From IMG/VR virus record IMGVR_UViG_3300020057_000120, positions 1 to 29,507 of that record: a stretch of 29,507 nucleotides of DNA, one strand, 5' to 3'. The notes beneath the pieces were generated by a model. That model saw nothing but the letters and a program-made list of their open reading frames with translations, was not told the DNA's origin and did no database searches. Shown here one piece after another: positions 1 to 5,313 of this stretch. A program made the position numbers and the translations under genes. The first letter of the stretch is position 1. Each line of letters begins with the position of its first letter. The stretch comes from a virus.

Positions 1-1926
1 GAAGGCTTTCGCGATCTCGCCCATCGTGAGAAGTTCGAGGCGGCGGTTCTCACGGATCGTGAGCAACGCTTTCTCGTCAGTAGGCATGTGGAGCAAGTCC
101 ACGATCTCGGCACCAGCGTCTTCATCCATGCCGAGGCGGTGGATGCGGTCTTCAAGCTGAATGCGGTACTGGGGTTTGTAGCTGTTCGACCAGATGACGA
201 TGCGGCAGGCTTCGATCAACGTCAGACCCATACCGCCCGACTCGGGGTGACACACGAACGAGACCTTGCGGTTCTCGTCCAGGTTGGCCCAGTAATCGAG
301 TGCGTCCACGCCACGCAACGTCTTTGTCTCTTCGCCATCGCGATAGAAGACGTGGAAGCCACGGCCATCGCAGCGAACGACAGTCCAGTCTTGTTCCAAG
401 CAGATGCGGACGCAGCGATCGACAGAGCCAGTGAAACCGGCCGCGATGACAATGCGGCCACGCTTCTCCATGTTTTGGAGTTCCGCGATTAGCGCCGGCT
501 CTTTCGGGCACGGGACTTCCCGAGCTTCACGTTTCGTCTTGTCCACGATCTGGGCACCGTCGCAACGGTGGCACGTCACCAACTGCTCTTTCAAGTTGGC
601 CACGATTTCCGGGTCGAGCATGTCGATCGCGCGGAACACCCGCTCTGCGTCGGACGGGTCAAACCACTCTTTCACTTCGCCCGTACCGTCACAGGTTGGG
701 CACGTAATGGTCCCGTTGCTCTTCTCGCGATACTGGAAGCCGTCGCTCAATTCCCGCAGCAGAGTCATCGCCGTCACGGCGTTGACCGAACTGTGCACGA
801 GAGCCTGGGCCACCCGCAGCGTGGCAGGTGACGGTTTGCAGTAGACCTTCCTGTACGTCTTCTCGGGGAGGTTCAGGATCGACTTCGAGCGGACGCTCAC
901 GAGACCTTTCAAGCGGTCGTACAGGTCTGCAACTTCGTTGACGCTCTGCGCGAACGTGTGGTACTCGGTATCGTTGCGATTGTGCGGCCCGTCATCTTGG
1001 TATTCACCGCAGGTGGCACACTTGTTCTCGTCGTCTTTCCAGCCGATCAATTCGTTGTGGATGCCACCCGTGACAAACTCGCGACGGGCCAGGAACGCCA
1101 GCCGAGCTTTGAACGCCTTTTCCGACCCTTCCTTCAAGAAGCCGGGGAACGCGATCTCGCACTGCGACCACCAATCCACGGGCGTCTTCGGGCTCGGCGT
1201 GCCAGACATCAGCAGGACGAAGCCTTCATAGCCGTACTTGGCCCGAATGTGATCGGCCAGGAATTGGGCGGCACGACTGCGCTTGGCGTCAGCCGTTTTG
1301 AGCCACGATGATTCGTCGAAGATCACACCATGCGGAATGGGGGTGTCTTTGGTCCACTCGTTCATCTTGCGAGTGAGGGCCTCGTAGGTCATCACGTCGA
1401 CGGCGATGCTCGGGTCCAGCTTCCACTTCTTGAATTCGCGGGTGATGGCGGCGCACACCTTCTTCGGTGCGACGTACCACCAATCGTTGTGGCCAGATCG
1501 CTCGATGACTTCGATCGAGATCAGCGTCTTGCCCAGACCCATGCCTGCCGCTTCGATACCGAAGTGCGTCGTCAACCAATGGTCCACGTCTTCCTTCTGG
1601 TAGTCTGTCAGCGGGCGGGTGTACTCGTGCTTCTTGTCTTCCTGGTCGAACCACGAGTAAACTTCATCACCACGTTCCAGGAAGGCGAGTTGGAACCGGT
1701 TGCGGAAGCTGTCCGCGACCGACCAAATCTTGCGGGGCTCGTCATCGAAGCCATGCCACTTCGAGCCGCCCATCGACTTGATCTCGTCTTTCAACGAGAA
1801 CGGCGACGTAAGGAACTCGATGCGTCCCTTCGTGAAACACAGCCGGACTGGTTCCAAGAGGGCACGGCCTTTCTTGGAATAGACCCGGAACTTCGTTGAT
1901 ACGAATGTGTCTTCGGTGGTGGTCAT
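1..1926 (-). CDS. SNF2-family (SF2) DNA helicase, C-terminus cut by window edge
   Basis: This frame is open for 642 codons and runs off the left edge without a stop. It encodes an ATP-dependent SF2 helicase/translocase expected to remodel or unwind phage DNA. Visible motifs are Q-like LTDYQ (106-110), Walker A GMGLGKT (128-134), a DEAH-equivalent FDES (203-206), SGTP motif III (241-244), motif V SGGMGLT (563-569) and motif VI QLEDRIHR (590-597). Three CxxC pairs lie between the RecA lobes (303-306, 409-412, 452-455); two of them are DnaJ-like (CPTCDG, CHRCDG), suggesting bound zinc. The first 90 residues, with the GGSKWHGF segment, loosely resemble the HARP region of SMARCAL1-type helicases (inference). 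The ATG overlaps the upstream stop as ATGA, so translation is probably coupled. The family call is secure; the exact role (repair, fork remodelling, replication) is not. Confidence 0.95.
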   Translation of the reverse strand, partial: MTTTEDTFVSTKFRVYSKKGRALLEPVRLCFTKGRIEFLTSPFSLKDEIKSMGGSKWHGFDDEPRKIWSVADSFRNRFQLAFLERGDEVYSWFDQEDKKHEYTRPLTDYQKEDVDHWLTTHFGIEAAGMGLGKTLISIEVIERSGHNDWWYVAPKKVCAAITREFKKWKLDPSIAVDVMTYEALTRKMNEWTKDTPIPHGVIFDESSWLKTADAKRSRAAQFLADHIRAKYGYEGFVLLMSGTPSPKTPVDWWSQCEIAFPGFLKEGSEKAFKARLAFLARREFVTGGIHNELIGWKDDENKCATCGEYQDDGPHNRNDTEYHTFAQSVNEVADLYDRLKGLVSVRSKSILNLPEKTYRKVYCKPSPATLRVAQALVHSSVNAVTAMTLLRELSDGFQYREKSNGTITCPTCDGTGEVKEWFDPSDAERVFRAIDMLDPEIVANLKEQLVTCHRCDGAQIVDKTKREAREVPCPKEPALIAELQNMEKRGRIVIAAGFTGSVDRCVRICLEQDWTVVRCDGRGFHVFYRDGEETKTLRGVDALDYWANLDENRKVSFVCHPESGGMGLTLIEACRIVIWSNSYKPQYRIQLEDRIHRLGMDEDAGAEIVDLLHMPTDEKALLTIRENRRLELLTMGEIAKAF

Positions 1927-2441
1927 CGTTTATCTTCGAGATAGAAGAGGCGTGAGTCGGAGGCGGCGGGCTTGCGTTTACAGTCACCCCACACGTTCAG
2001 GCCGGTGCCCTCGAACAGCGTCAGAATCTTGCAGTAGCAAGCTTGGACTGTTCCCTCGCGGCGTGAGCCCGAGATCACAGCGACTCGCCATTGAGCGAGC
2101 GTGCCGGTGACAACGAGCAAGTCGATACCGCGTGATGTGGTTTCCGTGTGGACGAACGGCATACCCACAGCGGCTTCAAGGATGCTGAGGATGTCGCGGT
2201 CGTCGGCGGCGATCAGGACACTGAACGAAACGTGGGTGAGAAGGGCGGGCGGTAGGCTGTGTGCGGCGTTCTTGTCGGACAGCGATTCAAGACACGAGAT
2301 GAACTTCTCGGCATCACACATCTTCCGGTGGCTGGCGTCACTCTTAGCGGCCGGGCTGTAGCCCAGAGCTTCGTGTGTCACCGCCAGGAACGCCGTGAAG
2401 TTCACTGCGGGTTGTTGGATCAGGACGGCATCGACGCGCAT
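1923..2441 (-). CDS. Unknown phage protein, possibly a degenerate ThyX-like protein
   Basis: A 172-residue protein in the early minus-strand operon; its TGA overlaps the helicase ATG by 4 bases. I do not recognise it with certainty. It has ThyX-like pieces: a helix followed by HSLPPALLTHVSFSVLI (about 82-98), placed like the ThyX stretch in which a substrate-site histidine region precedes the flavin-binding core, then FVHTETT (about 116-122) and LAQWRVAV (about 134-141), recalling the ThyX segment around its conserved tryptophan. The signature RHRxxSxNxxSxRY of active ThyX is absent. It is therefore either a divergent non-catalytic relative or an unrelated protein with chance similarity. The start lies 38 bases after the upstream stop and its ribosome-binding site is weak. 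Confidence 0.8.
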   Translation of the reverse strand: MRVDAVLIQQPAVNFTAFLAVTHEALGYSPAAKSDASHRKMCDAEKFISCLESLSDKNAAHSLPPALLTHVSFSVLIAADDRDILSILEAAVGMPFVHTETTSRGIDLLVVTGTLAQWRVAVISGSRREGTVQACYCKILTLFEGTGLNVWGDCKRKPAASDSRLFYLEDKR

Positions 2442-2479
2442 TGGTAGACGGGACTTCGGAGAGGATGTAGCCAGGACGG

Positions 2480-3055
2480 CTACTTGGAGGGTTCGTCTTC
2501 CGCGACAAAACTCGGCTTGGCCTTGCTCTCGCGGTCGGCGAAATACTTGCGACAGTAGGGATTGATGTACGTGACGGGACCGCCGCCGTTGTCATTCAGA
2601 TCGGGGTAGGTCTGCGTGTACGAGTAGGAACTCGATGACGACTCCGTGCTGATACGGTTGCCTTGGCCACCAGACTGTCCGCCGTAGTTGGGGAACACAT
2701 GGTTGCCGTAGCCCAGGTATCCGCCGTAGCCACCCATACCGCCTGCCCCGTAGCCGCCGCCGAATTGCTGCGTGGCACTGGACGACGAGCCGGACCGGTC
2801 TTTGGTCGCGAGCGGGCCGCGCTCGGCCAGATACGCCTTGTGACGTTTGGCAGCGTTGAGTTCATTGGCCTTGTTTCGTTTGACGGCCATCTCGCCGAAC
2901 TCTTGATCGGTCATCTTGGCCGGCGACTTCTTAAACGTGACTTCCGGTGCGGGGATTGCGTCCGACACGGTGACGCCGTTGCTCAGCTTCCATTCCTTGG
3001 CGGCAAGCACCGAGGGGAGCAACAAGAGCAGAGCGGTAGCTAGGATGAACTTCAT
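2480..3055 (-). CDS. Secreted glycine/serine-rich protein with signal peptide
   Basis: A 191-residue protein that starts with a textbook Sec signal peptide: Met-Lys, a leucine-rich core (residues 4-15) and a VLA-A cleavage region near 18-19. No cysteine follows the cleavage point, so it is not a lipoprotein. The mature part has a charged Lys/Glu stretch (about 45-85), a Gly/Tyr-rich low-complexity segment (about 98-132, many GGYG units), a Ser/Tyr run (about 138-150), and a C-terminal segment holding its only cysteine (YCRKYF). Such composition suits an extracytoplasmic, possibly aggregating or wall-associated protein. No catalytic motif is visible. It sits between a conserved phage protein and the ThyX-like gene in a DNA-metabolism operon, an unusual place for an exported product. 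Function unknown; superinfection exclusion or envelope modification are guesses. Confidence 0.85.
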   Translation of the reverse strand: MKFILATALLLLLPSVLAAKEWKLSNGVTVSDAIPAPEVTFKKSPAKMTDQEFGEMAVKRNKANELNAAKRHKAYLAERGPLATKDRSGSSSSATQQFGGGYGAGGMGGYGGYLGYGNHVFPNYGGQSGGQGNRISTESSSSSYSYTQTYPDLNDNGGGPVTYINPYCRKYFADRESKAKPSFVAEDEPSK

Positions 3056-3086
3056 GGATGGTGCTCGCTAGGTGGGAGAGAAGATA

Positions 3087-3114
3087 CTCGGGGCGGCGTT
3101 TCCACCGCCCCGAG
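3087..3114 (-). terminator. Hairpin terminator candidate inside the early minus operon
   Basis: Perfect 10-bp GC-rich stem (3087-3096 pairing with 3105-3114) with an 8-base loop. Reading the minus strand, it follows the stop at 3186 and is followed by a pyrimidine-rich but weak T stretch (TATCTTCTCTC). It lies between the conserved phage gene and the secreted-protein gene, so it would reduce rather than fully stop read-through. Confidence 0.6.
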
Positions 3115-3185
3115 CTTGCGATTGTGATTGCAGCAGCACGTGCAACTATTACTATTACGCTGCTCGGTGCGTTTTGTGTACCGGA

Positions 3186-3935
3186 TTACCGCTTGCGCCC
3201 GGTTTTCTGCGTCGTCTCTTCGGCAACGGGTGCCGTTTCGACTTCGCTCGTGGCTTCCCGGAACTTCTTGATCTCTTTCAAGATCACGTCGTTGGCCGGC
3301 AGCTTCGTGAACGGGCTGGACGATGGCTTCACAACCGGCACCCACCACGAGAACTTTTCCTTCTTGATGAACTTCGACGTGAGGGTCATCGGGACGGCGA
3401 CACCGGGAACACGTCCCTCCATGTCAACACCGTCCGCGATGTACTTGTCGATGTCCGTCTGCGTCAACGGCAAGTTCGGGAACATCTTCTGGGCTTCCGG
3501 GCGGTGCGTCGGGGCACCGAGGAAGTATTCCAGCGGGCGACCTGTCTTCCGCTCGTAGAGCAAGAAGCTCGGGCCGACTTGGCAACCCGAATCCTTGACT
3601 TCCGACTTCGCCCAGATGCGCTTGAACTCGTCGGTGCTCGCGTCGTAGACGGTGATGACGGGCTTGTCGCTCATGTCGATCGCCTTTGTGCGGCGCGACA
3701 CAGCGAGAATCTCGACAGTATCGCCGAGGTTGATGACTTCACCACCGGAGAGCGGGATGAAGTAATGGCCCGGCTGGACCAACACCTTACCGTCGTCGTC
3801 CGTCTTGCCCTTGCTGGACAATTGCAGGCGACCCAGGAAGTCCGCGCCTTTGGACAGATCAGCGAAATCCTGATCTGCGCCAACCGATGTGGACGGGAGT
3901 TGCGACATATCGAGGGGAATTAAACCGTTGGACAT
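3186..3935 (-). CDS. Conserved phage protein of unknown function
   Basis: A 249-residue soluble protein with no signal peptide or membrane segment. Distinct blocks are DFLGRLQL (about 32-39), a GHYFIPL segment (about 57-63), INLGDTVEILAVSRRTKAID (about 68-87), VYDASTDEFKRI (about 97-108), KDSGCQVGPSFLLYE (about 114-128) and FLGAPTHRPEAQ (about 137-148). The block order matches, from memory, a protein family common in phages and metagenomic viral contigs that has no assigned biochemical role and is often found among DNA-metabolism genes. The C-terminus (about 225-249) is a charged tail rich in Glu, Thr and Lys and probably disordered. The ATG has an AAGG ribosome-binding site 8 bases upstream. 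It lies just downstream of the ParB-like gene, after a leader carrying a short tandem repeat. A single-strand DNA-binding accessory role is only a guess. Confidence 0.85.
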   Translation of the reverse strand: MSNGLIPLDMSQLPSTSVGADQDFADLSKGADFLGRLQLSSKGKTDDDGKVLVQPGHYFIPLSGGEVINLGDTVEILAVSRRTKAIDMSDKPVITVYDASTDEFKRIWAKSEVKDSGCQVGPSFLLYERKTGRPLEYFLGAPTHRPEAQKMFPNLPLTQTDIDKYIADGVDMEGRVPGVAVPMTLTSKFIKKEKFSWWVPVVKPSSSPFTKLPANDVILKEIKKFREATSEVETAPVAEETTQKTGRKR

Positions 3936-3946
3936 TTGATTTACCT

Positions 3947-3967
3947 TGAGAAGTGAGAAGTGAGAAG
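3947..3967. repeat. Three tandem 7-bp TGAGAAG repeats
   Basis: Three perfect head-to-tail copies of TGAGAAG, followed by a near copy TGAGTTG, lie in the 60-bp spacer between the ParB-like gene and the gene at 3186-3935. On the minus strand they form a CTTCTCA array a few bases before the ribosome-binding site. The shared TGAG core recalls the larger array at 5002-5045. Confidence 0.75.
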
Positions 3968-3995
3968 TGAGTTGTTTGCTTGTGCTGACGGTATT

Positions 3996-4916
3996 TTAAG
4001 TTGCGCCCCCTTCTGCTAGTAGTTCGGTGAGTTCACCGGCTTTGCGATGTATTGCTGCTGCGTTCTTTCGTTGTTGTTCCACACTGTCGGGGTCGAGATT
4101 AAGCGTCCAGTTGAGGGCGATCATCGCGCCCTCAAGTGCCGTCTTCGCTTTCGCTTTGACAATCAGCGTCGGCAGGATGGCACGGTCGTTGAGTTCCTTG
4201 ATGACGTGTTTGATCCCCCGCTGGTGTGGCTGTGGGGAGAATGGAAAGTCGTTGAAGTGTTTGTCGAGCTTACCCTGCCGAACCTCTTCCATCCGACGCT
4301 TGATAATGGCGGCGGCTAGGGCGTTGAACTCGGGAGGCGATAGGGTCTTGGCGGGTTCGATCAGTTGTTCGCGTAGCGTAGGTGATTGCACCTTGGCGAG
4401 CATGTAAGCAGACATGAGCGGGATGTCCCCGCGATCCACCATCTTCTGAACCTTCGCACTGAGCGATAACAGGTCCAGTTGTTCACTCACCCACTGCGGG
4501 GCCTTATTCACGAAAGCCGCGATCTCGCGGACGGTCGTGCCAGGACGCATGGCTTGCAGTCGTTTCAGTTGCCTCGCGAACTCGGTCTTCGTTGTTTCCT
4601 TGCGGACAGCGTTCTCCCTAATCTGGCACGCAAGAACGTCTTCGTCGGTCAGGTCGTACTTTGTAACGGCCGCTATGGTGGGCAGCTTCAAGACTCTGTG
4701 GATGTCAGTGCGATGCAGCCCCGCGACGACTTCCCTTTTGCCAGGGGCACGATCGCCGGCCGGCCGCAAGCAGACGGGCGTAATTAGTCCGAACCGCTCG
4801 ATAGAGTCGAGCATCGTGACGTACTCGATGGACTCACGATCGATGTACCGAAGTAGGAACTTCGGATCGATGATCTCGTCCAGCGGCACATACCCGATTT
4901 CTTCTTTGCGATCCAC
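3996..4916 (-). CDS. ParB/Spo0J-family DNA-binding protein
   Basis: ParB-like protein, 306 residues from the GTG at 4916. The N-terminal ParB/sulfiredoxin-fold domain includes IGYVPLDEI, SIERFGLITPVCLRP and REVVAGLHRTDIHRVLKLP, where AGLHR matches the GxxR nucleotide-binding motif (GERR in canonical ParB). RENAVR corresponds to the ENLQR box. A helix-turn-helix follows (VREIAAFVNKAPQWVSEQLDLL), then a helical linker and C-terminal helix. The frame extends upstream to a TTG at 5000, but that extension is encoded inside the 39-bp element also found before the primase gene, and the GTG puts the protein start right at the conserved domain, with GAGG 10 bases upstream. Expected roles are genome partition, transcription control or replication initiation. 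The adjacent repeat region is the natural candidate target. Family call strong; start moderately sure. Confidence 0.9.
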   Translation of the reverse strand: MDRKEEIGYVPLDEIIDPKFLLRYIDRESIEYVTMLDSIERFGLITPVCLRPAGDRAPGKREVVAGLHRTDIHRVLKLPTIAAVTKYDLTDEDVLACQIRENAVRKETTKTEFARQLKRLQAMRPGTTVREIAAFVNKAPQWVSEQLDLLSLSAKVQKMVDRGDIPLMSAYMLAKVQSPTLREQLIEPAKTLSPPEFNALAAAIIKRRMEEVRQGKLDKHFNDFPFSPQPHQRGIKHVIKELNDRAILPTLIVKAKAKTALEGAMIALNWTLNLDPDSVEQQRKNAAAIHRKAGELTELLAEGGAT

Positions 4917-4941
4917 ACTGCGTCTGCCTCGTATGTTTCTT

Positions 4942-4980
4942 GACACTGATACTATTGTGCCGTTCTGTGTTAATTTTCCG
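4942..4980 (-). promoter_or_regulatory. 39-bp shared element, leftward copy (promoter/operator candidate)
   Basis: Reads on the minus strand as CGGAAAA, 12 variable bases, then GGCACAATAGTATCAGTGTC. The same layout with identical spacing occurs on the plus strand at 5223-5261, upstream of the primase. Each copy precedes one of the two divergent operons, which supports a promoter or common operator. It does not fit a simple sigma-70 -35/-10 pair, so a phage-specific activator or repressor is possible. It lies 26 bases before the GTG chosen for the ParB-like gene. Confidence 0.6.
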
Positions 4981-5001
4981 TTTGTGCCAAAAGTTAGCAA
5001 A

Positions 5002-5045
5002 TGAGTGAGTGAGTGAGTGAGTGAGTGAGTGAGTGAGTGAGTGAG
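5002..5045. repeat. Eleven tandem TGAG repeats
   Basis: Eleven perfect copies of TGAG. Together with the complementary-type array at 5114-5137 it could fold into an imperfect hairpin, or act as a paired set of binding sites. The position beside a ParB-like gene suggests iteron or centromere use (inference). Such tetranucleotide tracts also change length easily by slippage. Confidence 0.95.
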
Positions 5046-5113
5046 TTATCAGTTCTGCCCGTTCTCGCTATAGAAAGGAATCAAAGGAGTGATAGGTATA
5101 TATGATTGAATTG

Positions 5114-5137
5114 ACTCACTCACTAACTCACTCACTC
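5114..5137. repeat. Opposite-sense ACTC/CTCA array
   Basis: Two blocks of ACTCACTCACT type separated by one extra A, i.e. TGAG units on the opposite strand. It faces the 11-copy TGAG tract about 70 bases to the left across an AT-rich stretch, so the region is an inverted arrangement of the same short unit. Confidence 0.85.
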
Positions 5138-5222
5138 TTAGACCTAAGTCTATGCCGCATTTAGGCTTATGTGGACGGTCCGATTGTAGGGCCGACTAAC
5201 TGGATCACTTCCCCGAGCTTCA

Positions 5223-5261
5223 CGGAAAAATTGGGCGGTTTGGCAGAATAGTATCGGTGTG
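5223..5261 (+). promoter_or_regulatory. 39-bp shared element, rightward copy (promoter/operator candidate)
   Basis: CGGAAAA, 12 variable bases, then GGCAGAATAGTATCGGTGTG. It matches the leftward copy at 4942-4980 at 17 of 20 bases in the right block, with identical spacing. It ends about 52 bases before the ATG chosen for the primase-helicase. Conservation of two separated blocks, with divergence between them, looks like protein recognition rather than coding constraint. Confidence 0.6.
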
Positions 5262-5313
5262 GAAAGATCGCCTTTTAGCACCGTCAAGCTGCCAAGATTC
5301 TCGCAGGCACCGC

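Larger units (their letters stand above)
4917..5313. other. Divergent non-coding region: candidate replication origin or centromere-like site
   Basis: About 400 bases between the ParB-like gene (leftward) and the primase-helicase (rightward). Contents in order: a leftward 39-bp element (4942-4980), eleven TGAG repeats (5002-5045), an AT-rich stretch (about 5085-5113, containing GGTATATATG), a short opposite-sense CTCA/ACTCA array (5114-5137), and a rightward copy of the 39-bp element (5223-5261). Iteron-like repeats, an AT-rich segment and flanking ParB and primase genes are the usual makings of an origin or partition site. No gene is convincing here; a 20-codon frame at 5103 is probably chance. 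Function is inferred. Confidence 0.55.

Noticed and set aside
3072-3923. A 283-codon plus-strand frame antisense to the conserved phage gene
   Set aside because: It begins inside a terminator hairpin and has no motif, while the minus strand gene has recognisable conserved blocks.
5002-5045. TGAG array considered as a CRISPR or telomere-like repeat
   Set aside because: No spacers between units and unit far too short for CRISPR; a telomere-like role has no support since the tract is internal to this window.
5103-5165. A 20-codon frame starting ATGATTGAATTG with AAAGGAG upstream
   Set aside because: Spacing to the AAAGGAG is long, the peptide is mostly the translated CTCA repeat (THSLTHSLL), and it lies in the repeat region; more likely chance.
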